From contig NZ_BLLG01000008.1 of assembly GCF_011766325.1 (NCBI RefSeq), forward strand, positions 62,001 to 126,000: a stretch of 64,000 nucleotides of DNA. Direction: 5' to 3'. Within the stretch, counting starts at the first letter, position 1. Every line of letters begins with the position of its first letter. Below the pieces are notes generated by a model that was not told the origin of the DNA, did no database searches, and was given only the letters and a program-made list of their open reading frames with translations. The stretch comes from Streptomyces pacificus (GTDB lineage Bacteria > Actinomycetota > Actinomycetes > Streptomycetales > Streptomycetaceae). The translations under genes and the position numbers were made by a program. This document shows positions 25,989-36,666 of the stretch, piece after piece.

Positions 25989-26023
25989 CCGCTCCGCCCG
26001 CCGCGGACCGGCGGGCGGAGCGG
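25989..26023 (-). terminator. Hairpin after pafA
   Basis: CCGCTCCGCCCGCC and GGCGGGCGGAGCGG form a perfect 14-bp stem around a 7-base loop, beginning 6 bases after the pafA stop. It would separate pafA from the FKBP genes. Confidence 0.8.
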
Positions 26024-26028
26024 GACCC

Positions 26029-27390
26029 CTACATGCCGGCGATCAGCTTCTCCACCCGGTCGTCCACGGAGCGGAACGGGTCCTTGCACAGCACCGTGCG
26101 CTGCGCCTGGTCGTTGAGCTTGAGGTGCACCCAGTCGACGGTGAAGTCGCGCCGCTGCTCCTGAGCCCGGCGGATGAAGTCGCCGCGCAGCCTCGCCCTG
26201 GTGGTCTGCGGGGGCACGGACTTGCCCTCGAAGATCTTGAGGTCGTCGCAGATCCGGGCGGCCTGCCCCTTCTTCTCCAGCAGGTAGTAGAGGCCGCGCC
26301 TGCGGTGGATGTCGTGGTAGGCGAGGTCTATCTGCGCGACCCTGGGGTGCGACATCGTCATGTTGTGCTTGGCCCGGTACCGCTCGATGAGCTTGTACTT
26401 CATCACCCAGTCGATCTCGGTACCGATGCTGTCGAGGTCCTCCTGCTCGACGGCGTCGAGGGTGCGCCCCCACAGCTTTAGGACCTGCGCCACCGTGCCG
26501 CTGCGGATGCCGCGGCGGTCGACGAAGTCCACCGCCTTCTCGTAGTACTCGCGCTGGACCTCCAGGGCGGAGGCCTCGCGGCCGCTGGCCAGGCGCACCT
26601 TGCGCCGGCCGGTGATGTCGTGGCTGACCTCGCGGATGGCCCGGATCGGGTTCTCCAGCGTCAGGTCGCGCATGACCGTGCCCGCCTCGATCATGCGCAG
26701 CACCAGGTCGGTCGCCCCGACCTTGAGCAGCATCGTCGTCTCCGACATGTTGGAGTCGCCGACGATGACGTGCAGGCGGCGGTAGCGCTCGGCATCCGCG
26801 TGCGGTTCGTCGCGGGTGTTGATGATGGGCCGGGAGCGGGTCGTCGCGGAGCTGACGCCCTCCCAGATGTGTTCGGCGCGCTGGCTGACGCAGAACACCG
26901 CGCCGCGAGGGGTCTGGAGCACTTTTCCCGCGCCGCAGAGCAGCTGCCGGGTGACGAGGAACGGGATCAGGATGTCCGCGAGACGGGAGAACTCCCCGTG
27001 CCGGGCCACAAGGTAGTTCTCGTGGCACCCGTAGGAGTTTCCCGCCGAATCGGTGTTGTTCTTGAAGAGGTAGACGTCGCCCGCGATCCCCTCCTCGTGC
27101 AGGCGGCGTTCGGCGTCGACGAGCAGGCCCTCGAGGATGCGCTCTCCGGCCTTGTCGTGGGTGACCAGTTCGGTCACGTTGTCACATTCGGGAGTTGCGT
27201 ATTCCGGATGCGAGCCCACGTCGAGGTAGAGGCGGGCCCCGTTGCGCAGGAAGACATTGCTGCTGCGGCCCCATGACACGACTCGGCGGAAGAGGTAGCG
27301 CGCCACTTCGTCAGGTGACAGTCGGCGCTGTCCCCTGAACGTGCACGTGACGCCGTACTCGTTCTCCAGCCCGAAAATGCGGCGGTCCAT
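26029..27390 (-). CDS. pafA: Pup-protein ligase PafA
   Basis: 453-residue ligase that activates the C-terminal glutamate of Pup with ATP and joins it to lysines of target proteins. The N-terminal loop [13 protein letters not shown] carries the Mg-ATP glutamates. [18 protein letters not shown] contains the catalytic aspartate (about residue 57). [40 protein letters not shown] and [16 protein letters not shown] complete the fold shared with glutamine synthetase. Length is normal. It lies nine bases after the MFS gene, so the two are probably one transcript, and is separated from the proteasome genes by the LacI gene. Confidence 0.98.
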   Translation of the reverse strand: MDRRIFGLENEYGVTCTFRGQRRLSPDEVARYLFRRVVSWGRSSNVFLRNGARLYLDVGSHPEYATPECDNVTELVTHDKAGERILEGLLVDAERRLHEEGIAGDVYLFKNNTDSAGNSYGCHENYLVARHGEFSRLADILIPFLVTRQLLCGAGKVLQTPRGAVFCVSQRAEHIWEGVSSATTRSRPIINTRDEPHADAERYRRLHVIVGDSNMSETTMLLKVGATDLVLRMIEAGTVMRDLTLENPIRAIREVSHDITGRRKVRLASGREASALEVQREYYEKAVDFVDRRGIRSGTVAQVLKLWGRTLDAVEQEDLDSIGTEIDWVMKYKLIERYRAKHNMTMSHPRVAQIDLAYHDIHRRRGLYYLLEKKGQAARICDDLKIFEGKSVPPQTTRARLRGDFIRRAQEQRRDFTVDWVHLKLNDQAQRTVLCKDPFRSVDDRVEKLIAGM

Positions 27391-27399
27391 GAGGGAACA

Positions 27400-28668
27400 T
27401 TACGCCCGATGGACTGAGCTGAAACCGGGTTCGGCAGCACCGCTTCGATCATTTTCCTCCGCCGGTGCGACATCCGCACCGCCGCCGGGAGCTGCGAGGA
27501 CCCGTCCGGTGGCCAGCAGCACCAGCAGGGCGGCGAGTCCGCCGCAGCCGGCGACGGCGAAGCCCGCGGCGGTCCCCGCGAACTCCACGGCGGGGCCGGC
27601 CGCGGCCGTGCCGACGGCGGCACCGACGCCGAAGGTGGTCACCAGCCAGGAGAACGCCTCGGTCACGGTGCCCCGCGGGGCGTGCCGGTCGACGACGAGG
27701 AAGGCGCAGGCGATCGCGGGTGCGAGGAACAGTCCGGCGACGGCGCCGAGCGCGGTCATCGCGGGAACGCCGGGGGTGAGCATCAGCGGCAGATAGCCCA
27801 GGGCGAGCAGCCCGGTGATCACCCGCAGCCGGCGCTCGGGCGCGCCTGCCCAGTCGCGCGCGCCGTAGGCGACGCCGCCGACGAGGGCGCCGAGGCCCAG
27901 GGCTGCCATGAACCAGCCGTAGACGGCGTCGCCGCCCCGGCCCTCCGCATAGGAGAGGGCGGCGACCGTGATGGAGCCGAGGGCGAGGCCGACGAAGAAG
28001 AAGCAGCCGAGCAGGGCGAGCAGCCCGGCCGAGCGCAGGGCGCCCAGCCAGTGGGCCTCACGCGGCGCGGACCGCCAAGCGCGGGAGGGTTCGGAGACCA
28101 CCACCGAGAGGGCGCCGAGGACACCGACCGCGTTGACGGCGAGCAGCGCGGCCGCAGGCGACATCAGCCAGACCAGCAGGGTGACCAGCAGCGGTCCGAC
28201 CGTGAACATGACTTCCTGGGCTATCGCGTCCATGGCGTAGGCGCGGTGCACCCGGTCCTGGCGGCCGAGGACGTCGGGCCACAGGGCGCGCAGCCCGCCT
28301 TCCAGGGGCGGGGTGAAGAACCCGGCGACGGCGACGGCGGTGTAGGCCACGGCGAGCGACCCGATGCCCGAGACGGCGAGTGCCGCCATGCCGAGGGCCG
28401 ACAGGACGGCGGCCGGGAGCTGGACGCGGGGCTGCCCGTACAGGTCGACCATGCGGCCCAGGAGGGGCTGTCCGGCGGCCGTGGTCAGCCCGTAGACGGC
28501 CGCCAGGGCGCCGGCGAGGGTGTAGCTGCCGCCCTCGGCGCGGGCGAAGAGCACGATGGCGATGTGCGCCACGCCGTTGGGCAGCCGGCCCACCAGCGTG
28601 CCCGCCAGCAGGCGGGCGGCATGGGGGGCCTTGAGGATGTCCCTGTACCCGGCGAGTCCGGTGCCCAT
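27400..28668 (-). CDS. Major facilitator superfamily transporter
   Basis: 422-residue inner-membrane protein with about twelve spans. The loop after helix 2 reads QPLLGRMVDLYGQPRVQ (the G-x-x-x-D-R/L-x-G motif of the superfamily). Helix 4-5 contains GFFTPPLEGGLRALWPDVLG. It resembles drug or sugar efflux members, but the substrate is unassigned. ATG at 28668 is chosen as the first Met before the first span. The gene ends nine bases before pafA and is divergent from a LacI regulator across a palindrome-rich gap, so that regulator may control both this gene and pafA transcription. Confidence 0.88.
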   Translation of the reverse strand: MGTGLAGYRDILKAPHAARLLAGTLVGRLPNGVAHIAIVLFARAEGGSYTLAGALAAVYGLTTAAGQPLLGRMVDLYGQPRVQLPAAVLSALGMAALAVSGIGSLAVAYTAVAVAGFFTPPLEGGLRALWPDVLGRQDRVHRAYAMDAIAQEVMFTVGPLLVTLLVWLMSPAAALLAVNAVGVLGALSVVVSEPSRAWRSAPREAHWLGALRSAGLLALLGCFFFVGLALGSITVAALSYAEGRGGDAVYGWFMAALGLGALVGGVAYGARDWAGAPERRLRVITGLLALGYLPLMLTPGVPAMTALGAVAGLFLAPAIACAFLVVDRHAPRGTVTEAFSWLVTTFGVGAAVGTAAAGPAVEFAGTAAGFAVAGCGGLAALLVLLATGRVLAAPGGGADVAPAEENDRSGAAEPGFSSVHRA

Positions 28669-28716
28669 CGCTTCCGCCTCTTCGCTGCCGCCCGGCGGGT
28701 CGCGCCCCACTCGGGA

Positions 28717-28749
28717 AGTTTTACGTATAACTAGCCGCGTCATACGTAT
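28717..28749. promoter_or_regulatory. Two TACGTA-centred palindromes between MFS and lacI genes
   Basis: AGTTTTACGTATAACT (28717-28732, one mismatched pair) and ATACGTAT (28742-28749, perfect) place ACGTAT twice, 21 bases apart (two helical turns), in an A+T-rich island between the divergent genes. They are plausible LacI-family operators. Confidence 0.55.
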
Positions 28750-28809
28750 CATGTCGGATGCCGCGAGTCCACTCCCGCGGCGCACGGGGACCGAGTGCGG
28801 GAGGCGCGT

Positions 28810-29838
28810 GTGCAGACCCGGGAGCCGACCGGTGGAGCGCGGCCGACGAGCAGGGACGTGGCGCGGGCCGCCGGGGTGTCCCAGGCCACCGTGTCGCTGG
28901 TGCTGGGCGGCAAGTGGCGCGGCCGGGTGTCCGAGCGCACCGCGGCACTGGTGCGCGACGCGGCGGCCGAACTGGGCTACCGGCCGAACCTCGCCGCCCG
29001 CAACCTGAGGCTCGGCAGGACCCGGACGGCGCTGCTGGTGGTCCCCGCCCTGACCAACGAGTTCTTCGCACGTGTGTACGGGGGTGCGGCGGCGGTCGCC
29101 GGGGAGCACGGTTTCGGCGTGGTGCTGTACCCCTCCCCCGAAGGGACGGGCCCGGCGCGGGACCCCTTCCCGTCCGCGCGGGCCGCCCTGGACGGGGTGA
29201 TCGCCTCGTCGATGGCGGCAGGGGCGCTGGACGCGATCCGCGGGACCGATCTGCCGCTGGTGATGCTGGACAGCGATCCGGCCGACCCGGCGTCCGCGGC
29301 CCAGGTGAACCTGGACGTGGCGGACGGCATGCGGCAGGTGGTGGACCATCTGCGCGCCCTCGGGCACCGGCGCTTCGTCCACCTCGCCTCCGCCGTGCCG
29401 TCCTGGACCTTCGCGGTGCGGGCCCGTGCCCTGGAGGAAGCCCTGGGGGCGGCCGGGGAGGCGGAACTCCGTACGGTCGCGTCGCCCCTGGACGTGGCCG
29501 GCGCGGCGGAGGCGGCGGCCCGCGCGCTCGCTGCTCCGGGTCCGCGGCCCACCGCCCTGGTCTGCGACGACGACATCGTCGCCGCCGGCGCCTGCAAGGC
29601 GGTCCGCCGCATGGGCCTGCGGGTGCCGGAGGACGTGTCGGTGACCGGCTTCGACGACCTGGCCCTGGCCACGGCGGTGGAGCCGGAACTCACCACGGTC
29701 CGCCTCCCGGCCGAGCGGATCGGCGAGGCCGGCATGACCGCGCTCCTCGATGTCCTCTCGTCGCGCCCACCGGCCTCCGAAGCCCTCCCGGTCACTCTGA
29801 TCCCGAGGAGCTCCACGGGCCCCGCACCGGCGGCCTGA
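28810..29838 (+). CDS. LacI-family transcriptional regulator
   Basis: 342-residue repressor. The N-terminal headpiece (about residues 12-60) reads TSRDVARAAGVSQATVSLVL then ERTAALVRDAAAELGYRPN, the LacI helix-turn-helix and hinge. The rest is a periplasmic-binding-like effector domain (LLVVPALTNEFFARVYGGAA, ARALDGVIASS-like core, VTGFDDLALATAVEPELTTV). GTG at 28810 is preferred because GGGAGG lies five bases before it; a GTG at 28795 is also in frame. Divergent from the MFS gene, it probably represses it and perhaps pafA downstream of it. It converges on prcA with a strong hairpin between. Confidence 0.9.
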   Translation: MQTREPTGGARPTSRDVARAAGVSQATVSLVLGGKWRGRVSERTAALVRDAAAELGYRPNLAARNLRLGRTRTALLVVPALTNEFFARVYGGAAAVAGEHGFGVVLYPSPEGTGPARDPFPSARAALDGVIASSMAAGALDAIRGTDLPLVMLDSDPADPASAAQVNLDVADGMRQVVDHLRALGHRRFVHLASAVPSWTFAVRARALEEALGAAGEAELRTVASPLDVAGAAEAAARALAAPGPRPTALVCDDDIVAAGACKAVRRMGLRVPEDVSVTGFDDLALATAVEPELTTVRLPAERIGEAGMTALLDVLSSRPPASEALPVTLIPRSSTGPAPAA

Positions 29839-29867
29839 GGCCGATCCCGGAGCGCCTTCCCCGGGGT

Positions 29868-29920
29868 CCGTCCGTGCTTCCCGGGTGCGCCCGCCCTCCG
29901 CACCCGGGAAGCACGGACGG
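29868..29920. terminator. Bidirectional 22-bp stem hairpin between lacI and prcA
   Basis: Arms 29868-29889 and 29899-29920 are exact reverse complements (22 bp) around a 9-base loop, in the 434-base gap between convergent genes. The rest of the gap (29921-30272) is GC-rich and holds no gene I can support. Confidence 0.85.
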
Positions 29921-30272
29921 GGCCCGCGCGTTGCCCCGCCGCACCACGGGACGGGGTGGATGCGATGAGGCCGCTCGGGAGGCCGCCGGCCGATCCCCCC
30001 GTCGGGGCGGTCGGGCCCGGTCCCCCGCCCGGGCTCGACTCCCCGTCCGGCGGGACCGCACGGGGGGGCGCCTCCCGGCCTCCCGGAGGGTGCCCGGGCA
30101 GGGAAACGCCACCCGTCCGCCGGGCGGCTCCGAGGGCTCCGGTGCGCGGGAGCGCAACGGACACCTCCGCCGCCTCCGCGCCCCGCCCGCCGCGTCCTCG
30201 CCCGCGCACACCGGCGCCCCGCACACGGGTCGCGTGCGGGGCGCCGCGGACGAACTGCGAACGGACTGCCGA

Positions 30273-31034
30273 CTACGTCTCGTCGTCCGGGGTCTCCTCG
30301 TCCGACGGGGCCTCCGTCGGAGCGGAGGCAGCGTCGGAGGCCTCCAGCAGGCGGGAGAGCTGGCGGCCCACGATCCGCTTGAACTTGCGCTGCTGGGGAC
30401 GGGTGCGGTCCAGGACCGCGACCTCGAGGCGCTCAGCGGGGATCTCCCGCTCGCCGCCGTTGGTGTCGCGGGACAGGGCCTGCACGGCGAGCTTCAGGGC
30501 CTCGGCGAGCGACATCCCGTCGCGGTGCCGCTGGTCGAGGAAGGAGCTGATCTGCTCCGCGTTGCCGCCGACCGCGACCGAGCCGTGTTCGTCCACGATC
30601 GAGCCGTCGTGCGGCAGCCGGTAGATCTGGTCGCCCTCGGGCGAGGTGCCGACCTCGGCCACGACCAGCTCGACCTCGTACGGCTTCTCGCCGGCACTGG
30701 AGAAGATCGTGCCCAGTGTCTGCGCGTAGACGTTCGCCAGGCCGCGGGCCGTCACATCGTCGCGGTCGTAGGTGTAGCCGCGCAGGTCGGCGTAGCGGAC
30801 ACCGCCGATGCGCAGGTTCTCGTACTCGTTGTACTTGCCGGCCGCGGCGAAGCCGATCCGGTCGTAGATCTCGCTGAACTTGTGCAGCGCGCGGGACGGG
30901 TTCTCGCCGACGAACACGATGCCGTCGGCGTACTGCATCACGACCAGGCTGCGGCCGCGCGCGATGCCCTTGCGGGCGTATTCCGCCCGGTCGGCCATCG
31001 CCTGCTGTGGTGAGACATAGAACGGCGTCGACAC
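30273..31034 (-). CDS. prcA: 20S proteasome alpha subunit PrcA
   Basis: 253-residue non-catalytic outer-ring subunit. [20 protein letters not shown] is the proteasome alpha N-terminal motif that forms the gate, followed by [20 protein letters not shown] and [20 protein letters not shown]. The C-terminal 35 residues form an acidic, Thr/Ser/Glu-rich tail. GTG at 31034. It is the last gene of the dop-pup-prcB-prcA block, 62 bases after prcB. Arc docks on this ring with its C-terminal tail. Confidence 0.98.
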   Translation of the reverse strand: MSTPFYVSPQQAMADRAEYARKGIARGRSLVVMQYADGIVFVGENPSRALHKFSEIYDRIGFAAAGKYNEYENLRIGGVRYADLRGYTYDRDDVTARGLANVYAQTLGTIFSSAGEKPYEVELVVAEVGTSPEGDQIYRLPHDGSIVDEHGSVAVGGNAEQISSFLDQRHRDGMSLAEALKLAVQALSRDTNGGEREIPAERLEVAVLDRTRPQQRKFKRIVGRQLSRLLEASDAASAPTEAPSDEETPDDET

Positions 31035-31096
31035 CGGCTATCCGTCCCTTTCTGTCAGTGGGGAGGAGCCACCGCCCAGCGGTGTCCCGGGGAACA

Positions 31097-31942
31097 TCAG
31101 AGCAGCGAGGCCCTCGGGCCTTCCGGCTGCTCCCTCCGGCGCTCCAGGACCGCGTGGGCGATCTCGGAGGATTCGGCATCGGTCAGCTTGCGGAAGCCCT
31201 CGTCGGTGATGACGGTGATGATCGGGTAGATGCGCCGGCCCACGTCGGGTCCGCCGGTGGCGGAGTCCTCGTCGGCGGCGTCGTACAGCGCCTGGACGAC
31301 CAGGGTGAGCGCCTGCTCCTCGGTCAGGTCCTCGCGGTAGAGCTTCTTCATCGACCCCCGGGCGAAGATCGACCCGGAACCGGTGGCGGCGTACCCCTGC
31401 TCCTCGGAGCGGCCACCGGTCACGTCGTAGGAGAAGATGCGGCCCTTCTCCCGGTCGACGTCCCAGCCGGCGAAGAGCGGGACCACCGCGAGGCCCTGCA
31501 TGGCCATGCCCAGATTGCTCCGGATCATCGTGGACAGGCGGTTCGCCTTGCCCTCCAGGGAGAGCTGGGCACCCTCCACCTTCTCGAAGTGCTCCAACTC
31601 GAGCTGGAACAGTTTGACCATCTCCACCGCCAGGCCGGCGGTGCCCGCGATACCCACGGCGGAGTACTCGTCCGCCGGGAAGACCTTCTCCATGTCGCGC
31701 TGGGCGATCATGTTGCCCATCGTGGCCCGCCGGTCTCCGGCGAGCACCGCGCCACCGGGGAAGGACACGGCGACGATCGTCGTGCCGTGGGGCGCCTCGA
31801 ACACGCCTTGCACGGGCGGCAGGACACGCTTGCCCGGGAGCAGTTCGGGGGAGTGCTCGCCGAGGAAATCCATGAACGACGACGAGCCGGGTGTCAGGAA
31901 GGCAGCCGGCAGACGCCCGGTGCTACGAGGGTTGGCTTCCAC
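31097..31942 (-). CDS. prcB: 20S proteasome beta subunit PrcB
   Basis: 281-residue catalytic subunit made as a pro-form. The propeptide is residues 1-53; cleavage after His-Gly (EAPHG) exposes Thr54, the nucleophile, at the start of [20 protein letters not shown]. Lys and Asp partners lie in the following strands, and [20 protein letters not shown] is typical. The start is GTG at 31942 behind GGAAGGAACCTC; the frame continues upstream but this start gives the known family N-terminus. The first 49 bases overlap the end of the decayed endonuclease VII gene, and the ribosome-binding site lies inside that gene. Confidence 0.98.
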   Translation of the reverse strand: MEANPRSTGRLPAAFLTPGSSSFMDFLGEHSPELLPGKRVLPPVQGVFEAPHGTTIVAVSFPGGAVLAGDRRATMGNMIAQRDMEKVFPADEYSAVGIAGTAGLAVEMVKLFQLELEHFEKVEGAQLSLEGKANRLSTMIRSNLGMAMQGLAVVPLFAGWDVDREKGRIFSYDVTGGRSEEQGYAATGSGSIFARGSMKKLYREDLTEEQALTLVVQALYDAADEDSATGGPDVGRRIYPIITVITDEGFRKLTDAESSEIAHAVLERRREQPEGPRASLL

Positions 31943-32502
31943 GAGGTTCCTTCCGAGTAGGCGGCAGCCCGCCGGACGGTGTCGGGATCGTCTCCCAACT
32001 TGCCGATGGCCGAATTGCAGTTGAAGCACGGTACGCCACGGATCCTACCCGTCCCATGACGGTGATCCACATGCGCTAGAGGGACGGACGGGCCGATCAC
32101 GCGGATATCCGGCCGCAACGGGAGCATGGCGTCGCGCCCGGCCCCGGTGATGCCGTACCGGCGCTCCAGATGCCCCTGACGGCCCTTGACGACCCTGGCG
32201 GCCCTGGCGGCCCTGCACGCTCTGCTGCGCATCGAGAGGCCGTCGGATGCGTCGCGTCGCGATGCCCTTCGCCGGGGGCCACCTGGCCGCAGGTCCGGCA
32301 CCGCCTGCCCCCGGCAGGGACGCCGGCCCTCCACGCGCACCGACCCACCCTGAACTGCCCGACGGCGCCTGCAGTGCTCGGCAGCGCATCCGCGGCATGC
32401 GGTCCGGGGCCCGTCGGGCCCCGGCTCGTCCGACGCGAATGCGCTGGCCGGAAGTACCTTCTGGCAGGTCGAGCACTTCCTCTCGATGCCCCTGGTGGAC
32501 AT
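31894..32502 (-). pseudogene. Recombination endonuclease VII-like gene, apparently decayed
   Basis: The frame is open for 202 codons but the protein is damaged. It starts normally (MSTRGIERKCSTCQKVLPAS) and ends normally ([31 protein letters not shown]). Between about 32255 and 32330 the family-like reading, with CRTCGQV, is in the +1 frame, then the original frame resumes at ASDGL: two compensating indels. In the endonuclease domain the first CxxC zinc knuckle is replaced by RVIG (TGC to CGC and TGC to GGC would do it), leaving only CFNC of the four zinc cysteines. The HVDH motif remains. It starts 4 bases after pup and overlaps prcB by 49 bases, so the open frame may be kept only for translation into prcB. 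Confidence 0.75.
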
Positions 32503-32506
32503 GTGC

Positions 32507-32725
32507 CTACTGGCCGCCCTTTTGCACAAAGCTCCGGACGAAGTCCTCTGCGTTTTCCTCCAGGACATCGTCGATCTCGTCCAGCACGGAGTCGACGTCG
32601 TCGGACAGCTTCTCCTGGCGCTCCTTGAGGTCCTCCGAGGCCTGCGCGTCCTGCGCCTGCTCCTCGGCCTCCTCGGTGGAACGCGTGGCCCGCTGCTGCC
32701 CGCCGCCGGTGTCCTTGGTCGCCAT
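32507..32725 (-). CDS. pup: Prokaryotic ubiquitin-like protein Pup
   Basis: 72-residue intrinsically disordered tag, rich in Glu, Gln and Asp, ending in Gly-Gly-Gln. The C-terminal part (DDVLEENAEDFVRSFVQKGG) binds the coiled coils of Arc. The Gln ending requires deamidation by Dop before PafA can use it. ATG at 32725 is chosen because it gives the usual length and MATKDTGGG start. It is followed within 4 bases by the endonuclease VII-like frame and then prcB, and preceded by dop with a 132-base gap. Confidence 0.98.
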   Translation of the reverse strand: MATKDTGGGQQRATRSTEEAEEQAQDAQASEDLKERQEKLSDDVDSVLDEIDDVLEENAEDFVRSFVQKGGQ

Positions 32726-32857
32726 ATCCCTCACCCCGCTCGGTTTGCCCGCATGGTTCGCACTCAAGATCAGACCCTACAAGGAGGGTCCGACATCGGC
32801 CCGGCGCTTTCCGCAACGTCCGGGGTCCGCCCTCATGATTCCCGGACCCGGGGCATT

Positions 32858-34369
32858 TCAGCCCCCGGAGAGGACGCGGACCAGGTCCTCCGCCGTCCGG
32901 CACCGGTCAAGGAGCTCCTTGACATGATTGCGTGTGCCACGCAACGGCTCCAGCGTGGGGACGCGCTGCAGGGAGTCCCGCCCCGGCAGGTCGAAGATCA
33001 CCGAGTCCCAGGAGGCGGCGGCCACGTCGTCCGCGTACTGCTCCAGGCAGCGGCCGCGGAAATAGGCCCTGGTGTCCTCCGGGGGCTTGGTCTCGGCGCG
33101 CTCGACGTCGGCCTCGTCCAGCAGCCGCTTCATCCTGCCCCGGGCCGCCAGACGGTTGTACAGCCCCTTCTCGGGGCGCACGTCCGCGTACTGCAGGTCG
33201 ACCAGGTGCAGCCGGGCCGCGTCCCAGTCCAGGTCGTCCCGCCTGCGGTAGCCCTGGAGGATCTCCAGTTTGGCGATCCAGTCGAGCTCTCCCGACAGGC
33301 TCATCGGATCGTTCTCCAGCCGGTTGAGGGTGTCCTCCCAGCGCACCAGGACGTCCTCGGTCTGCTCGTCCGCGTCCACGCCGAAGCGGTCCTCGACGTA
33401 CTTGCGGGCCAGCTCGAAGTACTCCATCTGCAGCTGGACCGCGGTGAGTGTCCGGCCGCTGCGCAGCGTGACCAGCCGCTGCAGGGACGGGTCGTGGGAC
33501 ACCTGGTGCAGGGTCCGCACCGGCTGGTCGACGGCCAGGTCGACGTTGACGAAGCCGTCCTCGATCATCGACAGCACCAGTGCGGTCGTGCCGAGCTTGA
33601 GGTAGGTGGAGACCTCGGACAGGTTGGCGTCACCGATGATCACGTGCAGCCGGCGGTACTTCTCCGCGTCGGCGTGCGGCTCGTCCCTGGTGTTGATGAT
33701 GGGCCGCTTCAGGGTGGTCTCCAGGCCCACCTCCACCTCGAAGTAGTCGGCCCGCTGGCTGATCTGGAAGCCGTGCTCGTGTCCGTCCTGGCCGATCCCG
33801 ACCCGGCCGGCGCCGGTCACGACCTGCCGGGACACAAAGAACGGCGTGAGGTGCCGCACGATGTCCGAGAAGGGCGTCTCCCGCTTCATCAGGTAGTTCT
33901 CGTGCGTGCCGTAGGACGCGCCCTTGTTGTCGGTGTTGTTCTTGTAGAGGTGGATGGGCTGGGCTCCGGGCAGCAGGGCGGCACGCTCGGCGGCCTCCGC
34001 CATGATCCGCTCACCGGCCTTGTCCCAGAGCACGGCGTCGCGGGGATTGGTCACCTCGGGGGCGCTGTACTCGGGGTGGGCGTGGTCCACGTAGAGCCGG
34101 GCGCCGTTGGTGAGGATCACATTGGCCAGGCCGATGTCCTCGTCGGTGAGCTGGCTGGAGTCGGCGGCCTCCCTGGCCAGGTCGAAGCCCCGGGCGTCCC
34201 GCAGCGGGTTCTCCTCCTCGAAGTCCCAGCGGGCGCGCCGTGCCCGGTGCATCGCCGCCGCGTAGGCGTTGACGATCTGGGACGAGGTGAGCATGGCATT
34301 GGCGTTGGGGTGGCCGGGGACGGAGATCCCGTACTCCGTCTCGATGCCCATTACTCGCCGTACGGTCAT
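32858..34369 (-). CDS. dop: Pup deamidase/depupylase Dop
   Basis: 503-residue homologue of PafA that converts the C-terminal Gln of Pup to Glu and removes Pup from conjugates. [20 protein letters not shown] carries the Mg-ATP residues, and [19 protein letters not shown] the catalytic aspartate (about residue 95). [20 protein letters not shown] and [20 protein letters not shown] follow. The Dop-loop region near residues 40-75 is longer than in PafA, as expected. A hairpin separates it from arc upstream, so dop-pup-prcB-prcA is probably its own transcript. Confidence 0.98.
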   Translation of the reverse strand: MTVRRVMGIETEYGISVPGHPNANAMLTSSQIVNAYAAAMHRARRARWDFEEENPLRDARGFDLAREAADSSQLTDEDIGLANVILTNGARLYVDHAHPEYSAPEVTNPRDAVLWDKAGERIMAEAAERAALLPGAQPIHLYKNNTDNKGASYGTHENYLMKRETPFSDIVRHLTPFFVSRQVVTGAGRVGIGQDGHEHGFQISQRADYFEVEVGLETTLKRPIINTRDEPHADAEKYRRLHVIIGDANLSEVSTYLKLGTTALVLSMIEDGFVNVDLAVDQPVRTLHQVSHDPSLQRLVTLRSGRTLTAVQLQMEYFELARKYVEDRFGVDADEQTEDVLVRWEDTLNRLENDPMSLSGELDWIAKLEILQGYRRRDDLDWDAARLHLVDLQYADVRPEKGLYNRLAARGRMKRLLDEADVERAETKPPEDTRAYFRGRCLEQYADDVAAASWDSVIFDLPGRDSLQRVPTLEPLRGTRNHVKELLDRCRTAEDLVRVLSGG

Positions 34370-34574
34370 GCGGCCCTCCTTGCCCGGCGGCGCTCCCCTC
34401 CGGGAGCGGCGCTCAAGTACCGCTCGTTCTGCGTCGCCTGTGCGGTGCCCGTCCCCGCACGGCGCGACGCGGCGGTACGGACGAGCCTAGAACGCCTCTG
34501 CGCTGGTGGGGAGATCGATTCGGTCATTGCCCTGTGTGGTGCGATTACCCGTCCGGAAACCCTCGGAAAGCAGT

Positions 34575-34634
34575 CGGCTGCGGATGCCCTCCCCCTTGCC
34601 TCTCCCAGGGGGAGACCCGGGACATCCGCAGCCG
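34575..34634 (-). terminator. Hairpin after arc
   Basis: CGGCTGCGGATG (34575-34586) pairs with CATCCGCAGCCG (34623-34634), and inner CTCCCCC/GGGGGAG extend the stem. It begins 10 bases beyond the arc stop and 206 bases before dop. Confidence 0.8.
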
Positions 34635-34643
34635 GGCTGCGCT

Positions 34644-36410
34644 CTACAGGTACTGGCCGGTGTTCGCCACCGTGTCGATGGAGCGTCCGGTGTCCGCGCC
34701 CTGCTTTCCGGTGACGAGCGTGCGGATGAAGACGATCCGCTCGCCCTTCTTTCCGGAGATCCGGGCCCAGTCGTCCGGGTTCGTGGTGTTCGGCAGGTCC
34801 TCGTTCTCCTTGAATTCGTCGACGCAGGCCTGGAGCAGGTGCGCGACGCGAAGACCCTTCTGGTTGTGGTCCAGGAAGGCCTTGATGGCCATCTTCTTCG
34901 CCCGGTCCACAATGTTCTGGATCATGGCACCGGAATTGAAGTCCTTGAAGTACAGGACTTCCTTGTCGCCGTTGGCGTACGTGACCTCCAGGAAACGGTT
35001 CTCCTCGGATTCCGCGTACATCTGCTCGACGACCGACTGGATCATGCCCTGGACGGCCGCCTCCTTGGAGCCGGTGTGCTCCGAGAGGTCGTCGGCGTGC
35101 AGCGGCAGCGACGGCGTGAGGTACTTCGCGAAGATGTCCTTCGCCGCCTCGGCGTCCGGGCGCTCGATCTTGATCTTGACGTCGAGCCGGCCGGGTCGCA
35201 GGATCGCGGGGTCGATCATGTCCTCCCGGTTGGAGGCGCCGATCACGATGACGTTCTCCAGCCCCTCCACACCGTCGATCTCGGCGAGCAGCTGCGGGAC
35301 GATCGTGTTCTCGACATCCGAGCTGACGCCGGAGCCGCGGGTGCGGAAGAGGGACTCCATCTCGTCGAAGAAGACGATCACGGGCGTCCCCTCGCCGGCC
35401 TTCTCCCGCGCACGCTGGAAGACCAGGCGGATGTGCCGCTCGGTCTCGCCGACGTACTTGTTGAGGAGTTCAGGGCCCTTGATGTTGAGGAAGTAGCTCT
35501 TCCCCGCGGGCTGGCCGGTCACCTCGGCGACCTTCTTGGCAAGGGAGTTGGCGACGGCCTTCGCGATCAGCGTCTTGCCGCATCCGGGCGGGCCGTAGAG
35601 CAGGATGCCCTTCGGCGGCCGCAGTTCGTGCTCCTTGAAGAGGTCCGGGTACAGATACGGGAGCTCGACGGCGTCCCGGATCATCTCGATCTGGCCGCCG
35701 AGACCGCCGATCTTGCCGTAGTCGACGTCCGGGACCTCCTCGAGGACCAGCTCCTCGACCTCGCTCTTGGGCACGACCTCGTACACGTACCCGGACCTGG
35801 GCTCGAGCAGCAGGGCGTCGCCGGGGCGGATGGTGATGTCCAGCAGCGGCTCGGCGAGCCGCACCAGCCGCTCCTCGTCGGTGTGCCCGATCACCAGGGC
35901 GCGCTCGCCGTCCTCGAGGATCTCCTTGAGGGTGACGATGTCCCCGGTGCGCTCGAACGCCATGGCCTCGACCACGTTGAGCGCCTCGTTGAGCATGACC
36001 TCCTGGCCGCGCCGGAGCTCCCCGGCCTCGACGCCGGGGCTGACGTTCACCCGGAGCTTGCGGCCCCCGGTGAAGATGTCGGCGGTGCCGTCCTCGTTGA
36101 GCTGCAGGAAGACACCGAAGCCTGCCGGCGGCTGCGCGAGCCGGTCGACCTCCTCCTTGAGGGCCACGATCTGGTCTCGGGCCTCACGGAGCGTGTTCGC
36201 CAACCGCTCGTTCTGCGCGGACACGCCGGCCAGATTCGTCTGCAGCTCGACGATCCGCTCTTCGAGAATCCTCGTATGGCGCGGAGAGTCGGCGAGCTTG
36301 CGGCGCAGGACGGCGATCTCCTGCTCGAGATAGGCGACCTGGCCGGCGGGGTCTTCAGACCCCCGCCCCGGCCGGAAGCCGCGGTTGTTGTCGTCGTCGT
36401 GGGCTGCCAC
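34644..36410 (-). CDS. arc: Proteasome-associated AAA ATPase Arc (Mpa)
   Basis: 588-residue hexameric unfoldase that feeds pupylated proteins to the 20S core. Residues about 25-92 form the coiled coil that binds Pup ([20 protein letters not shown] onward). The OB folds follow (about 95-225). Walker A is [10 protein letters not shown] near residue 280, and Walker B is [10 protein letters not shown]. The C-terminus ends GQYL, the proteasome-docking tail. GTG at 36410 is chosen (MAAHDDD) because GGAGG lies before it; an ATG 18 bases further upstream is possible. It is divergent from the ferredoxin gene across 256 bases. Confidence 0.98.
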   Translation of the reverse strand: MAAHDDDNNRGFRPGRGSEDPAGQVAYLEQEIAVLRRKLADSPRHTRILEERIVELQTNLAGVSAQNERLANTLREARDQIVALKEEVDRLAQPPAGFGVFLQLNEDGTADIFTGGRKLRVNVSPGVEAGELRRGQEVMLNEALNVVEAMAFERTGDIVTLKEILEDGERALVIGHTDEERLVRLAEPLLDITIRPGDALLLEPRSGYVYEVVPKSEVEELVLEEVPDVDYGKIGGLGGQIEMIRDAVELPYLYPDLFKEHELRPPKGILLYGPPGCGKTLIAKAVANSLAKKVAEVTGQPAGKSYFLNIKGPELLNKYVGETERHIRLVFQRAREKAGEGTPVIVFFDEMESLFRTRGSGVSSDVENTIVPQLLAEIDGVEGLENVIVIGASNREDMIDPAILRPGRLDVKIKIERPDAEAAKDIFAKYLTPSLPLHADDLSEHTGSKEAAVQGMIQSVVEQMYAESEENRFLEVTYANGDKEVLYFKDFNSGAMIQNIVDRAKKMAIKAFLDHNQKGLRVAHLLQACVDEFKENEDLPNTTNPDDWARISGKKGERIVFIRTLVTGKQGADTGRSIDTVANTGQYL

Positions 36411-36666
36411 GGTCCTCACCTCCTCCAAGGGGAGCTGGACGCTTCCTGACCCTACCTGGGCTGGTGGTGATTGAAACCCCTAGATCACAAAGACGGTAGG
36501 GGTGTGTCCGATCTTCACCCTTGCGCTCTCCCTCACGCCAGGGGAATACCCACCCATCAACATCGGAAAGCGACCGGTTGTATGGTCGGAACGGTCAACA
36601 CCCGTCAGGGGTGGCCGGTATTGATACAAACGGCTCGATGCACACCGCGCAGGAACGGCAGGCGAC

